Source: Leptospira langatensis (GTDB lineage Bacteria > Spirochaetota > Leptospiria > Leptospirales > Leptospiraceae). From it: a stretch of DNA of 64,000 bases. Under the pieces are notes generated by a model that had not been told where the DNA came from, ran no database searches, and worked only from the letters and a program-made list of their open reading frames with translations. The position numbers and the translations under genes are program-made. The DNA lies in assembly GCF_004770615.1 (NCBI RefSeq), contig NZ_RQER01000004.1, positions 124,001-188,000 of the forward strand. The letters are read 5' to 3'. Numbering within the stretch: the first letter of the stretch is position 1; every line of letters starts with the position of its first letter. This document shows positions 47,817 to 59,220 of the stretch, one piece after another.

Positions 47817-50502
47817 TCTTCAGAAGCTCCTGCTTTGCGTCCGATTTATGAGTGAGAGGGCAAACTTCCGTCGGCACATGAGAAGGATGGAATAGTTCAT
47901 TTTCTTTCTTAGGACAATCCGGCCCTGGGAGTTTTCCAGATTCCGGACAGATAGCAAGAGTTACCGCTCTCTGGGAGAACTGATATCTTCTTTTCTCGTC
48001 CTTGTCTCCTGCTTCCGCAGAATCGAATAGTTTGGCGACGGTTCCCCAGAGAGGAGCTGCCACTGTTCCGCCTAACGCGGACGTTCCCATCCCGAAGCTG
48101 GGAGAATCGTAACCCAACCAAACCGCCATGGAGATACCTGGTCGAACTCCTACGAACCAAGCATCCCGATGATCGTTCGTGGTCCCAGTCTTTCCGGCCA
48201 CTTCTCCCCTATATCCCGTATTACGGACCCCTGCATGATTCGCACTTCCATGCAAAAGATCCACCATAATCTCAGCGGTAGGAGGAGAGATTACCTTACG
48301 AGTCGCAGGCCATTTTAGATTGAATTCGTCCTGGTCCTTTCTTTGGAATACTACGTTACCCGCTCTATCAACTACTTTTTCAATAAGATGAGGACGAACC
48401 ACATTTCCATCGTTTGCAAACGCAGAATAGGCTGAGGCCATTTCCAATGGAGAAAGTTCTAAGGAGCCCAATGCCAAAGAAAGATCCCTTCTGAATCTAG
48501 TCTTTAGAACCTTGTCTTCCGGAAAGAAGAATCTTTGGAACGCATCCGAGATCTCGCCTAACCCAAGTTTTTCGGCAATTTGGACTGCAGCAGTGTTCTT
48601 TGATTTAGCGAGTGCAACCCTCAGAGAAATGTCTCCGTCATACTGGTTTCCTATATTCTCAGGCATCCAATTCGAGACGGCATTTCTATAGATCAAAGGA
48701 GCGTCCAATATATGGGTCGCAGGAGTCGCGATCCCCGAATCGATCGCTTCCGAATATAAGATAGGCTTGATCGTAGAACCAGTTTGACGATACATCGCAG
48801 TTGCACGAGAAAACTGATTGTCTGCCTTGAACTCAGTTCCCCCATGAAGAAGAAGTATATCTCCGGACTGAGGATCTACTGCGACCACGGCCGCCTGCAA
48901 ACCACTGTCTCCAGTCGTCGCAAATCGATCCGTATCTATGAATAATTCCAGGGCAGGAGAAAGATCCGCCATCAGATTCCGGAAAGGATTTACATCCGAG
49001 TTCTTTCCCGGATCCGTCAATCGATTTCGTCTAACTTGTCCGCTTCGAAGCAGATTCTCCACATGAGACTTGACCACTCTCTGCAACTCGGCCTGAACCG
49101 GCTGAGAGATGGTAGTATAAACGGAAAATCCACCGCTTTCATAGATATTCGAATCAGGGTATAAGGTCTGGAGGAACTTTCTTACATGCTCCGTAACGTA
49201 AGGAGAATCATCCTTTCGATTCCCATATACGGTCTCCCCCGGCGAACGAGTATTAAATGCCTGATAGATATCCATCATGGAAGGACGAAGATCTTCTTTC
49301 AAGGCCCCGTCATTTTCCAGTGATTTTAAAATAGCTTCTACCCTGCCAAGAGAAAGATCCGGATTCTTTAAAGGGGAATATCTGTTAGGTGCCGAGGCCA
49401 AAGACGCCAAAACGATCATCTCGGGAATATTCAGGTCCTTTGGCTTCTTTCCGAAATAGAACTCGGAGGCACTCGCGAATCCGAAAGCGCCATGGCCGAG
49501 ATACACATTGTTCATATAATGAAGAAGTATCTTTTCCTTGTCCAAGGCGGATTCTAAGGCATAAGCCAGCTGAGCTTCCTTCCATTTTCTACCCAGGCTC
49601 TTTTCGCGATCATTCATCATGATCCGAGCCAACTGTTGCGTGATCGTGGAAGCTCCTTGCTTAAAACGGAAACTGATGATATTCACGAAGAAGGCTCTCA
49701 GCACGGAAGAATAATGGATCCCTCCGTGAGAAAAGAAGCTTCTGTCTTCTACAAGAAGGACCATCTTTTTCAGATTTTCGGGATAAGCGTCCCATTCCAG
49801 ATTGCTCGTTTTCTTTCCGAAGATCTCTGAGACCTTCTTTCCGTCTCTGTCGTAAATGACTGTGGGCTGATGAATATAAAAAATACTTAATAAACCTTCG
49901 ACCTCTCCTTCTTTTTGGATAACTCCCAACCAGAAAAAGATCAGAAAAACCAAGGCCAAAGGAAGAGGAAGGACCCAAAACCAAAAATTCATTTTGATCT
50001 TAGGGAACTTGAACTTTCTACTTCTATCTAATAATCTTTCCGCAAGGGTCTTGACCGGACGATGAAATGCAGTCGGCCCTTCGGTAGCAGTACGTATCTT
50101 TTGGAACCAAGGTCTCTCTTCTACAGAACCGTTGGCCCAGTCCTTTTTCCAATCCGTAAATTTAGTCTTAAGAGTATCTAAGATGCCGGGAGTCTGGATC
50201 TTCTTCTCTTCTTTTTTAGGGACCGAAAAAGAAGGAGAAGGAGAAGGTTGCTGAGGCGAAGTAAAGGAAACCGGCTGTTTGGGAGGAGTTAGGATCGGAA
50301 GTTCGGACTGTCGATTAGGCCGATCCGTTTCAGTTTCCTGAAAGGTGGATACATATTTAACTAAGGCCTTGTTCCCGCATCGATAACAAGTAAGCTTGAA
50401 GACTGTTCCTGTAGGAACTCCTTCCGGCAGCCTGGAAATCGTTCCACAAGAAAGGCATTCAAACTTGGTTTCAGTAAGAGTGCGGACCTTAGTCTCCAAC
50501 AT
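47806..50502 (-). CDS. Penicillin-binding protein 1A with N-terminal zinc ribbon
   Basis: Bifunctional peptidoglycan synthase, 898 residues. Residues about 13-50 form a zinc-ribbon-like cytoplasmic domain with Cys pairs FECLSCGTI and LTCYRCGNK, followed by a Pro-rich linker and one membrane helix at about 170-195 ([21 protein letters not shown]). The GT51 glycosyltransferase then has [17 protein letters not shown] with the catalytic Glu, and [15 protein letters not shown]. The transpeptidase has the SxxK box [21 protein letters not shown] and [15 protein letters not shown]. The cytoplasmic zinc ribbon is an uncommon extension for this family. It acts in the cell envelope with the overlapping downstream gene. 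Confidence 0.95.
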   Translation of the reverse strand: MLETKVRTLTETKFECLSCGTISRLPEGVPTGTVFKLTCYRCGNKALVKYVSTFQETETDRPNRQSELPILTPPKQPVSFTSPQQPSPSPSFSVPKKEEKKIQTPGILDTLKTKFTDWKKDWANGSVEERPWFQKIRTATEGPTAFHRPVKTLAERLLDRSRKFKFPKIKMNFWFWVLPLPLALVFLIFFWLGVIQKEGEVEGLLSIFYIHQPTVIYDRDGKKVSEIFGKKTSNLEWDAYPENLKKMVLLVEDRSFFSHGGIHYSSVLRAFFVNIISFRFKQGASTITQQLARIMMNDREKSLGRKWKEAQLAYALESALDKEKILLHYMNNVYLGHGAFGFASASEFYFGKKPKDLNIPEMIVLASLASAPNRYSPLKNPDLSLGRVEAILKSLENDGALKEDLRPSMMDIYQAFNTRSPGETVYGNRKDDSPYVTEHVRKFLQTLYPDSNIYESGGFSVYTTISQPVQAELQRVVKSHVENLLRSGQVRRNRLTDPGKNSDVNPFRNLMADLSPALELFIDTDRFATTGDSGLQAAVVAVDPQSGDILLLHGGTEFKADNQFSRATAMYRQTGSTIKPILYSEAIDSGIATPATHILDAPLIYRNAVSNWMPENIGNQYDGDISLRVALAKSKNTAAVQIAEKLGLGEISDAFQRFFFPEDKVLKTRFRRDLSLALGSLELSPLEMASAYSAFANDGNVVRPHLIEKVVDRAGNVVFQRKDQDEFNLKWPATRKVISPPTAEIMVDLLHGSANHAGVRNTGYRGEVAGKTGTTNDHRDAWFVGVRPGISMAVWLGYDSPSFGMGTSALGGTVAAPLWGTVAKLFDSAEAGDKDEKRRYQFSQRAVTLAICPESGKLPGPDCPKKENELFHPSHVPTEVCPLTHKSDAKQELLKNVF

Positions 50503-50549
50503 CCCTATTAATGTCGGAGGATTCGATTTCTCCTACAAGCACGAAAGTA

Positions 50550-51404
50550 TCAAGGCACAGGTTTTCTTTCCGTAATCACAAGGAAATCGGCTAAACCCCA
50601 ATCTGGATCGGAGATGGATTTACCCTCTTCCAAAGGAAAAATACTTAGAACCAAAACTTTCAGCCCCATTTGTCTAAGTCTATAGGTCAGACCGAGGCCC
50701 TTATCCGAATGAAACCTTCCATTCACCTGCACTACTTTTCGTTTTAACAAATAATGAGCTTCGACAATAGAGTCTGCCATGCTGGAATCCCAAACATGCT
50801 GAGCATCGATAAACTTTTGTTTGTCTTGATCCGTGCCATGCTCCCCTAGAACAGCGGCAACGGCTTCTTCGTATTCCTTTTGTCTATGCAAATTATATAA
50901 ATATCTTGGAGGAAGATATGGAGAACGAATTCTATACAATGCTTCCAGCCCTTGGTTCGAAACTAGGTTTACATATTTCCTAGGAGCGTTAGCGGCGAGT
51001 ACCGAGATCGACTTCTCCTTTGCATATACGACTAACGGATGATAATCGTTCTGGTAATTCGGCCAAAACTTTCCTGAATTCAAGAAGCCCTTCTCAGTGA
51101 TCTCGCCTCTCATATACTCGTCTACGGATCTCTGTTGGTCCCTTTCTAGCATTTCCAAGGAAAGAGTTAATGCGAATTTGCGAGATAGATCCTTTAAGGC
51201 TTCCAGCTTCCAAGCATGGCCCAACTTATCGTTATGCTCTTCTCCAAAGATGATCACATCCGCATCTTTCGCTTTTTCTTCGATCATGGCCCAGGAAACC
51301 TTCTCTTTTGTCTTGGTGTCATAGATCTCCGGAGAAGCATTCGATTCCGCGAATAGGAACGTGGGAAGAAAGAGGATCACCCCTAGGTATTTATAAAAAG
51401 ACAT
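50550..51404 (-). CDS. ChaN-like haem-binding protein (DUF399)
   Basis: Exported protein of about 285 residues with the ChaN/DUF399 pattern: VIIFGEEHNDKLGHAWKLE, LTLSLEMLERDQQRSVDEYM, the WPNYQNDYHPLVVYA stretch, and late HLL/VVQVNGRFHSDKGLGLTYRLRQ. In characterised members a pair of molecules binds haem, with ligands from a Tyr; that detail is not checked here. The signal peptide FLPTFLFA is present. An ATG at 51404 with GGAAAA before it is favoured over an in-frame start at 51479. May work in haem or iron uptake. Confidence 0.83.
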   Translation of the reverse strand: MSFYKYLGVILFLPTFLFAESNASPEIYDTKTKEKVSWAMIEEKAKDADVIIFGEEHNDKLGHAWKLEALKDLSRKFALTLSLEMLERDQQRSVDEYMRGEITEKGFLNSGKFWPNYQNDYHPLVVYAKEKSISVLAANAPRKYVNLVSNQGLEALYRIRSPYLPPRYLYNLHRQKEYEEAVAAVLGEHGTDQDKQKFIDAQHVWDSSMADSIVEAHYLLKRKVVQVNGRFHSDKGLGLTYRLRQMGLKVLVLSIFPLEEGKSISDPDWGLADFLVITERKPVP

Positions 51405-51523
51405 TTTTCCAATATAAGAAAAAAGAATAAAAAGAAAAGAATTTAATCGGATATAAAAATTCGAGGAAAGACTGGACAAAAGTCAATAAATTTCCATATT
51501 TCTAATTCACCGGTTAGAAATGT

Positions 51524-52240
51524 ATGTCCCAAAATCATAATACAGCGAAGACAGAGACAATTCAGATCGACACGGCTCACGGAACCATGCAGGCCTTCGT
51601 TGCATATCCGGACTCTTCTCCTTCTCCTTGTATTTTAGTCCTACAAGAGGCCTTCGGGGTGAACGATCATATTAAGGATATTGCAATTCGCTTTTCCAAA
51701 CAAGGCTATGTTGCGATCGCTCCCGAATTGTTCTATAGAACGGCTCCTCCCGGTTTCGTAGGATCCTATGACGACTTTCAATCCTTGCAGATCCATTTCG
51801 GCCAACTCACTCCGGAGAATCTAGGCTCAGATCTTAAATCAGTCTTCGAATGGATCCACTCCAATCCCAAGATAGAACCGGATCGGATCGCAAGCATAGG
51901 ATATTGTTTGGGGGGAAGGGTTTCCTTTCTTGCAAACGCAATGTTCTCTCTCAAGGCGGCGATCTCTTATTACGGAACTCGGATCATTCAAAGCACGGAT
52001 TATTCGGCCCTACAAAGAGCACCTTTGTTACTCGTCTGGGCAGGAAAGGATAAGGGAACAAAGCCGGATCAGATCCGAGCAGTTGCGGATTCTCTAAGAG
52101 CTGCGGACAAGAATTTTACGGAACTGGTCTTTTCGGAAGCGGAGCATGGTTTCTTTTGTGATGCGAGAGGAGCCTATCACAAATCATCCGCGGACCAAGC
52201 TTGGGCGATCACATTAGCATTTTTGAAAGAATATGTATAA
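51524..52240 (+). CDS. Dienelactone hydrolase family protein
   Basis: A 238-residue alpha/beta hydrolase. The catalytic Cys-Asp-His set is visible: Cys in SIGYCLGGRVSFL, Asp in VWAGKDKGTKPD, His in SEAEHGFFCD; the regulatory Glu is in QEAFGVN. Substrates of the family include dienelactones and carboxylic esters; not determined here. It is divergent from ChaN-like and convergent with glutathione peroxidase. Confidence 0.9.
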   Translation: MSQNHNTAKTETIQIDTAHGTMQAFVAYPDSSPSPCILVLQEAFGVNDHIKDIAIRFSKQGYVAIAPELFYRTAPPGFVGSYDDFQSLQIHFGQLTPENLGSDLKSVFEWIHSNPKIEPDRIASIGYCLGGRVSFLANAMFSLKAAISYYGTRIIQSTDYSALQRAPLLLVWAGKDKGTKPDQIRAVADSLRAADKNFTELVFSEAEHGFFCDARGAYHKSSADQAWAITLAFLKEYV

Positions 52241-52245
52241 AGGGG

Positions 52246-52280
52246 GAAGCCGCGGTCTTTCCATCAACACTCGCGGCTTC
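52246..52280 (+). terminator. Hairpin after dienelactone hydrolase, weak terminator
   Basis: Perfect nine-base stem GAAGCCGCG/CGCGGCTTC with a 17-base loop, six bases after the stop codon. No T-tract follows, so termination strength is uncertain; it may serve both convergent genes. Confidence 0.45.
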
Positions 52281-52305
52281 GCTATATTTAAAAAACGAAA
52301 AAGTA

Positions 52306-52866
52306 TTACTTTAAGTTTTTCTCAATCTCTTCCATGACTTCTTTACTATCCGGTTCCGTTCCGGATCTGTAACGAGCAACGATCTTTCCTGCAGGAGAGA
52401 TCAGGAACTTTTCGAAATTCCATTTGATATCTCCAGTTTCCGGAGCGCTGGCAGTCAGGTAGGTATAGATGGGAGCTTGGTCGTCCCCTTTTACGGAGAT
52501 CTTAGACATCATATCGAAGGTCGCTCCCTTCTTCACTCTACAGAACTGTTCTATTTCTTCGTTAGAACCGGGCTCTTGGTACAGGAAATTATTCGCCGGG
52601 AAGCCTACGATCTGAAAGCCTTTATCCTTGTACTTGCGATATACTTTTTCCAAATTTTCATATTGGTAGGTATATCCGCATTTAGAAGCGACATTCACGA
52701 TGAGAAGTGTCTTTCCCTTATATTTGGACATGGAGATATCCTTGCCCTTGATATCTTTCACAGTGAAATCATAGATCCCTTTCGGCTGGGAAAGCACCAT
52801 AGAGAGAGGAAGCAATAAGAGAAGAAGAGAAACGGAAACAGATTTGAGAACCATAGAAGGAATCAT
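52306..52866 (-). CDS. Glutathione peroxidase-like protein (Cys type), exported
   Basis: Thiol peroxidase of about 186 residues. The peroxidatic Cys is in NVASKCGYT in place of selenocysteine; Gln in FLYQEPG and Trp in IKWNFEKFL complete the catalytic set, and the PANNF motif follows. A hydrophobic signal ([17 protein letters not shown]) implies a periplasmic or anchored enzyme detoxifying peroxides with thioredoxin or glutathione. Start codon uncertain among 52872, 52866 and 52854; the middle ATG is used. Confidence 0.9.
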   Translation of the reverse strand: MIPSMVLKSVSVSLLLLLLPLSMVLSQPKGIYDFTVKDIKGKDISMSKYKGKTLLIVNVASKCGYTYQYENLEKVYRKYKDKGFQIVGFPANNFLYQEPGSNEEIEQFCRVKKGATFDMMSKISVKGDDQAPIYTYLTASAPETGDIKWNFEKFLISPAGKIVARYRSGTEPDSKEVMEEIEKNLK

Positions 52867-52956
52867 ACGCAAAACCCGGAAACAGGTCCACCTGTTTCCG
52901 GGAGAATTGCAATGAATGGGATCCGTTTTTTTCTTTGAACCGCGAACGTTTCGGTT

Positions 52957-55266
52957 TTATTGTAAAACGAATTCCTTCGATATTCCTGTGAACTTGGCAT
53001 ACGTCCAGAAGAAGACCCAGAATTGTTTCGCCAAACCGTTGTATACGACTCTATATGTCCCAGGTTGTTGGTTACGGATCAACCAAGTGATCGTAACTTC
53101 CGAAGTAGGAGACAGGTCTCCACCAGTCCTTACCCAATCATATGCAGTATAAGGATCGTTATCGGTAGCGACGGTAGTCCAAGAACTTCCATTCTTCTTT
53201 TGGATCTCGAGATAGGTATATGTATTCGGATCATAGTAAGAAGATAGGCTTCCGTCCAGTTTCTTGTCTTGGACTACTCTTGGATGAGAACCTTGGAATC
53301 TTACGGAAACGGTATCCTTAGCTTTGTTATAAGAAGCATTTGCATCCGTAAGAACTGTACCGAAATTCCCTCCGTCGTTCACGATCCCATTTTGAGAAAG
53401 CCAAGTCTGGATAAACTGTTGGCTGGAAAGATCGGGCGGAGTAGGTCCGGCATTCGTAGATCTACCTGCAACTAGATCGCCTGCTATCCGATCGAATTCT
53501 TGGATCAATGCCGCATTCGACCAAGGACCATAGGCCGTGAAACCACCTTCGAAGTTTTGCGCGGAATATTCCTCTCGAGTAGCTAAATACTGAGCATACG
53601 CATTTGCCATTCCCGCAATCACCATATTCGAATAACCACCATTAGCCAACGTAGTTCCGACTTTTGCTCTCAATCTTCTACTAGCCATGGTAGTCAACTC
53701 GAATGGGAAGGTTAAGATAGCAGTGTTCCCGATCGAAAGGATCTGCAAAGGAAGTACTACTGGAACGAAAGGAACCTGAGGGTTCGGGAACCAGAAGCTG
53801 TCCACTTCACCCACTGGAAGAAGAGTGAATTTTTCCTTATCGCAACCTTCATATTTGCTGGAATTCAATGCGATCTGAGCCAAAGGCCAGAGATAGCCCA
53901 GGATCTGCGCGGCACCGCTTGCATTGGTCAGACTATAATTTTGTTTTACCCAAACTCCGTTTTGGAGCACGAAATTGTTTCGGATATCTCCTTCTTTCGC
54001 GAAATCGACCGGAGCACCTTCTTCGTCTCCTGCAAGGAACCCACCACCGATCGTAGCGACACAGGTAGTGTTTCCGCTATTCGTATCCCAAGGCATGGAA
54101 TATGTGCCGATATAGTTTTGGTCTACTGCGATCTTATTATTCCAAACCACATGAGAATGTCTGTAACCGATACTTCCCGTCAATACAGAAGAAGCAGAAT
54201 CATAGATCTCTAATGCTTTTGCTCCTTGCTTGGTTCCGTGAACGATCGGATTCTCCAAAGGATCCAGGCTCGGATCTATATCATTCGGTCTCAAGAAAGC
54301 CTTAGTAATATCAGTAGGATTCGGTTGGTTCGGGCTCACATCTCCTACAGCAGTCTGCGGGAAGGCAGCAATAAATCCGTTCCCCTTGGTGGATTCCACT
54401 AAATAAGAAGCATAACCCTTATTGTCTCCGTGAGCGCGGCGGTTTGTGATCCCCAGAGAAGTTCCGTGGACCCCGAACCAGTTGATCAAACCGATAGGAG
54501 ACCCGTCAGTTCCCTCGAATCGAAGAAGGCTTACGGTTTCATCCGTATTCTTGGCGAAATTATCCTTATCGATATTCCAGTTATACGCAGCGGAAGATCT
54601 GTTATTTGTAGCTCCCGACAGGGTGCCGGTGGCGAATTTGATCCGGGCTTGCTTTCTTGCATTATAAGCCGACTCGATGGCTGCCGCAGTTCCGTTGACC
54701 ACGATATTATAGTGAACCTTATCGAAACCGATCACACCGTTGAATAAGTTGAACAAGGTATACCAGGAAATATTGGAAGGAGCGGAGTGGTCGTGAGTCG
54801 CAAAGATCACTACGTTATCGTTATTAAATGCAGAACCGTATCCGTCGGCTTGCAACTTCTTAACCACGCCGACCTTAACGCTTTGGTACATGTGAAGCAT
54901 ATCATTCGTCACGATAGCCACTCTGGAACCTCCAGGACGCTCCACTACAAAAGCTCGAGAGAAAAGCCTCATTGCCAATCCGGACATTTGGTCTCCCGGG
55001 CTATTATAACCCGTGCTGGATTGAACGAATGGACCGGTAATATCCGTCTTTGCGGCGCCTACTAAAAAGACATCCGACGGAGTAGAAGTCGGCAAAGCTG
55101 CCAGACTGTTCATAGAAGAACCTTGGCTGGAAGCCGAATTCGAGGACGAGTTTACAAGAGCGAGTAAGTTATCACTCTCCGATTTTTCCGAAGACTTGTC
55201 GGAACAACCTAAAATAACAAGGATCAAGGCAAAAGCATATGCGAGATTCCAGTTCAACTTTTTCAT
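52957..55266 (-). CDS. Neutral/alkaline ceramidase lipoprotein
   Basis: Zinc amidase that cleaves the amide bond of ceramide to sphingosine and a fatty acid. The 769-residue chain has a lipobox LVILGC with the lipidated Cys at about residue 21, then a Ser/Asn-rich linker. Catalytic region: VGAAKTDITGP, VVIFATHDHSAPSN with zinc His residues, INWFGVHGTSLGI, and the nucleophilic Ser in AVGDVSPNQ. The C-terminal immunoglobulin-like domain (about 640-769) ends in the YRVVYNGLAKQFW stretch typical of neutral ceramidases. The ATG at 55266 has GGAGAGAAA before it. Bacterial neutral ceramidases are rare and act on host or environmental sphingolipids. It is alone, preceded by a perfect inverted repeat. 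Confidence 0.93.
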   Translation of the reverse strand: MKKLNWNLAYAFALILVILGCSDKSSEKSESDNLLALVNSSSNSASSQGSSMNSLAALPTSTPSDVFLVGAAKTDITGPFVQSSTGYNSPGDQMSGLAMRLFSRAFVVERPGGSRVAIVTNDMLHMYQSVKVGVVKKLQADGYGSAFNNDNVVIFATHDHSAPSNISWYTLFNLFNGVIGFDKVHYNIVVNGTAAAIESAYNARKQARIKFATGTLSGATNNRSSAAYNWNIDKDNFAKNTDETVSLLRFEGTDGSPIGLINWFGVHGTSLGITNRRAHGDNKGYASYLVESTKGNGFIAAFPQTAVGDVSPNQPNPTDITKAFLRPNDIDPSLDPLENPIVHGTKQGAKALEIYDSASSVLTGSIGYRHSHVVWNNKIAVDQNYIGTYSMPWDTNSGNTTCVATIGGGFLAGDEEGAPVDFAKEGDIRNNFVLQNGVWVKQNYSLTNASGAAQILGYLWPLAQIALNSSKYEGCDKEKFTLLPVGEVDSFWFPNPQVPFVPVVLPLQILSIGNTAILTFPFELTTMASRRLRAKVGTTLANGGYSNMVIAGMANAYAQYLATREEYSAQNFEGGFTAYGPWSNAALIQEFDRIAGDLVAGRSTNAGPTPPDLSSQQFIQTWLSQNGIVNDGGNFGTVLTDANASYNKAKDTVSVRFQGSHPRVVQDKKLDGSLSSYYDPNTYTYLEIQKKNGSSWTTVATDNDPYTAYDWVRTGGDLSPTSEVTITWLIRNQQPGTYRVVYNGLAKQFWVFFWTYAKFTGISKEFVLQ

Positions 55267-55358
55267 TTTCTCTCCACCACCTACTGGTTGTAGCACACTT
55301 GCTTATCCGAAATTCAAGGAAGGTCAAACAATTTTTGAAAAAGCCGACTGCAAGCGAA

Positions 55359-55404
55359 GTCGTTCGAAATAAACATTACAACTTTTGAATTTATTTCGAA
55401 CGAC
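55359..55404. promoter_or_regulatory. Perfect 15-bp inverted repeat upstream of ceramidase gene
   Basis: Arms GTCGTTCGAAATAAA (55359-55373) and TTTATTTCGAACGAC (55390-55404) match perfectly around a 16-base loop, starting 93 bases upstream of the ceramidase start. No T-tract follows on either strand, so a terminator is unlikely; an operator or RNA stem is likelier. Each arm carries an inner TTCGAA palindrome. Confidence 0.55.
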
Positions 55405-55487
55405 GATGAAGAGAGAAAAGGAGAGTTTTATAATCGGAATATAAGTGGAAGATTACTTTATGTAAGTATTGTCGAACAGGCATCTAC

Positions 55488-55531
55488 AAAAAGACCGCTT
55501 CATCTTATAAGATAGGCCTCACGGTCTTTTT
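55488..55531 (-). terminator. Rho-independent terminator of the hotdog-protein gene
   Basis: Ten-base stem AAAAAGACCG/CGGTCTTTTT with a 24-base loop, 23 bases downstream of the hotdog gene's stop on the minus strand, ending in five T residues. The other strand could terminate too. Confidence 0.7.
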
Positions 55532-55553
55532 GAGTAAGAGGATTGAATCGTTC

Positions 55554-55985
55554 TTATTTCTTAGCAATGAACCAATCGAAACTGAAGCTTGCTACGTTCG
55601 CATTTGTCTCGTCGAACAACTCGACTCCGACAGTAAGTCCGGCTCTTCCTTTCTTATCGAGTTGAGCGAGGAATGCGGACCATTCTTCGTCGTTAATGAT
55701 CCCTTGGGAGATCACTCTTCCTTGTGCAGGCTTCTTATACTTCACTTCAGATTTGCGCACCACAGGGACGATCTCATACGGCAAAGAGGAAATACGTGAA
55801 AGAAGGAATTCCCCACCGCTTCCTTCAGCAAGAGCGAATAACGCAGCAGCATGTCCTGTCCCTACGTGATTCTTGTAAATGGGCTTGTCTTCCATCACAA
55901 GAAGAGCGTCTTCTCCTGTCTTGGGTCTGGAGAGTTGGATATGTACGTTGAAAGGAATGGATAGAACGTCGAATTTCTCTGTCAT
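55554..55985 (-). CDS. Hotdog-fold protein (DUF4442-like)
   Basis: About 143 residues of a thioesterase-like hotdog fold: SIPFNVHIQLSRPK, then NHVGTGHAAALFALAEGSGGEFLL (the long helix with a conserved Asn-His), IVPVVRKSEVKYKKPAQGRV and GLTVGVELFDETN. The pattern fits the DUF4442/PaaI-like group, which includes acyl-CoA thioesterases, but the catalytic Asp is uncertain. The start at 55985 (ATG) follows GGAGAT; an in-frame TTG at 56006 also exists. It follows the thiolase pair and may belong to fatty-acid metabolism. Confidence 0.75.
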   Translation of the reverse strand: MTEKFDVLSIPFNVHIQLSRPKTGEDALLVMEDKPIYKNHVGTGHAAALFALAEGSGGEFLLSRISSLPYEIVPVVRKSEVKYKKPAQGRVISQGIINDEEWSAFLAQLDKKGRAGLTVGVELFDETNANVASFSFDWFIAKK

Positions 55986-56154
55986 ATCTCCAAGATGCAA
56001 ATTCAATCCGTTTTATATCAAATGAAAAAGGGATCAGCGCATCGATTTATTCCTTGATTCGTTTGAAACTCGAACTTTCAGATATGGAAATTGCTAAATA
56101 AAGAAGTTCTTTTACTAATCCAACATTCCGTTTTTCTATTTGCGAAGGATCTAT

Positions 56155-56190
56155 AAAAGAAAAAGCCTCGGAAGAGATCCTTCCGAGGCT
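56155..56190 (-). terminator. Rho-independent terminator of thiolase gene 1
   Basis: Perfect 11-base stem AGCCTCGGAAG/CTTCCGAGGCT with a five-base loop, 24 bases after the first thiolase's stop on the minus strand, and followed there by TTTTTCTTTT. Confidence 0.92.
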
Positions 56191-56213
56191 GGTAAATAAG
56201 GTGCTATCAGTTA

Positions 56214-57539
<1,326 letters not shown>

Positions 57540-57782
57540 TTTCTTACTCTCCCTCGGCCCCTTCCCCACTTACTTGAGTTCCAAGCCTTTGGGAGAAGTC
57601 GTCGAACCTACACCAAATAGTGCATATACACATATTAGACCCACCCGATACAGGAAGGAAAGAAATATTTTAGTTCGCATTTGGATTTTTAAAAAGAAAG
57701 AAAAAGAAGGTCAAACCCCGAGATCCGATCCTATAAGGACTTTTAGAAGTGAATGCCTTAAAGCCACTATTAAGATCTCAAT

Positions 57783-57813
57783 AAAAAACCCCGGGAGTTT
57801 CCCCCCGAGGTTT
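57783..57813 (-). terminator. Rho-independent terminator of thiolase gene 2
   Basis: Read on the minus strand, AACC and CGGG arms with a G-T wobble enclose an eight-base loop, followed by six T residues; it starts 30 bases after the stop of the second thiolase. So the two thiolases probably have separate transcripts. Confidence 0.85.
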
Positions 57814-57842
57814 GTCACAAAAGATAAAAGTTAAATCTTAGA

Positions 57843-59168
57843 TTAACCTTCGAATCTTTCGATAAGCATAGCTCCTGCGATACCGCCGTGAGCACAAGCA
57901 GTGATCACAACTTTCTTCGCTTTAGGATCTTCGTGCAAGTCCATGATCGCGTTGTTCACGAGACGGATACCGGTTGCTCCGAATGGGTGTCCGATCGCGA
58001 TAGATCCTCCGTTAGGATTGATCTTCTTCTCATCGAATTTTTGTTCCCATTTCCAGCCGGTATCTTTCTCGATCTGAACAAGAGCAGCCACTGCAGTCGC
58101 AGCAAATGCCTCGTGGATCTCAACATAGTCTACGTCCTCGATCTTCACTCCGGTGTCTTGGAGAAGAGATTCTGTAGCGTAAGCTTGTCCGATACCCATA
58201 AGGTTTGGATCCACTCCTTTCATTCTCCATCCGGAAAGAACTGCTTCGATTTTCAGACCGAGTTCTTTTGCTTTTTCTACGGTGGTAAGGATCACACCGG
58301 CAGCACCATCAGAACGAGGGCTCGCGTTGAAGATAGAAACGGTTGGTCCGTGAGTTTTTTCCAGGTACTTAGCGTACTTAGTTTTGAACTCATCGAATTT
58401 CATTTGAGGGTTGTCGAAAAGAAGCATCGCTCTTCCCATACGGCTTGGGTTTTCCACCAAACCTTCACGAAGTCCTACTGCCTCGTCGATGGTCAGTTCG
58501 GTTCCGTCCTCGTCTTTCATAGGAATGATGAATGGAGCGTATTTTCCAGCTTTAGAAGCTTCTAATGCTCTTTTGAAGGATTCGAATGCGAGTTTGTCAG
58601 TGATCTCACGGGAAAGCTCGTAGTTTTGAGCGAGGATTTCCGCAGTCACTTGCATTCCGTAAGAAGTCTCTCCGTCACCTAGTCCGTCCTCAAGAGTGTC
58701 TCTCAACTCGACTCCTTCAGGAAGATTGTCTGGAAGAAGTTTTTTGAGTTTGTCCAAGGATCCCGCTTTCTTGTTCAAGCGAGCGTTCTTAACTACGAAA
58801 GGCATAGAAGTCTGGGACTCCTCACCGATCACTAGGAACAATTCTCCTTCTCCTAAAACGATGCGACGAGCTGCTTCGGAAAGAGCTTCGATCCCGGATA
58901 CACAGTTGTTGGAAACAGTGATCGAAGGAACTTCGTCTCTGAGGCCGATCAGATTGGCGATTACACGAGCCGAGTTAGGAGCGTTAGAGAAACCTTCTCC
59001 GACTACGATCCCGTCGATTTGTTCTTTTTTCACTCCGCTTTTTGCGAGAATATCTTCAGCAACTATACGACCTAGATGATGGCCGGGATAGGGTCCTAAA
59101 GCTTTCGCAATCTGAGCGAAGGGAGTTCTACGTGGCGTACATATTGCCAGTTTCTTTTCGAGTTTCAT
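57843..59168 (-). CDS. Acetyl-CoA acyltransferase (thiolase), tandem copy 2
   Basis: A 441-residue thiolase closely paralogous to the downstream gene (56214-57539). Catalytic Cys in SNNCVSGIEALSEAA, His in GHPFGATG, Cys in ITACAHGG, and IHEAFAATAVAA between. Substitutions against its neighbour are spread over the chain, which fits an older duplication kept under selection. The ATG at 59168 has GGAGAAAGA before it; the in-frame upstream extension overlaps the thioesterase gene and is not used. The upstream neighbour is a thioesterase on the same strand, so the product of chain cleavage and release could be linked. Confidence 0.93.
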   Translation of the reverse strand: MKLEKKLAICTPRRTPFAQIAKALGPYPGHHLGRIVAEDILAKSGVKKEQIDGIVVGEGFSNAPNSARVIANLIGLRDEVPSITVSNNCVSGIEALSEAARRIVLGEGELFLVIGEESQTSMPFVVKNARLNKKAGSLDKLKKLLPDNLPEGVELRDTLEDGLGDGETSYGMQVTAEILAQNYELSREITDKLAFESFKRALEASKAGKYAPFIIPMKDEDGTELTIDEAVGLREGLVENPSRMGRAMLLFDNPQMKFDEFKTKYAKYLEKTHGPTVSIFNASPRSDGAAGVILTTVEKAKELGLKIEAVLSGWRMKGVDPNLMGIGQAYATESLLQDTGVKIEDVDYVEIHEAFAATAVAALVQIEKDTGWKWEQKFDEKKINPNGGSIAIGHPFGATGIRLVNNAIMDLHEDPKAKKVVITACAHGGIAGAMLIERFEG

Positions 59169-59220
59169 TGTCTTTCTCCAGACCTTTGTTTTGGTTCGTT
59201 TATCAAGGTAAGATAATACT

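Noticed and set aside
57888..58565. 225-codon plus-strand frame over thiolase copy 2
   Set aside because: Antisense shadow of a highly conserved gene; no start signals.
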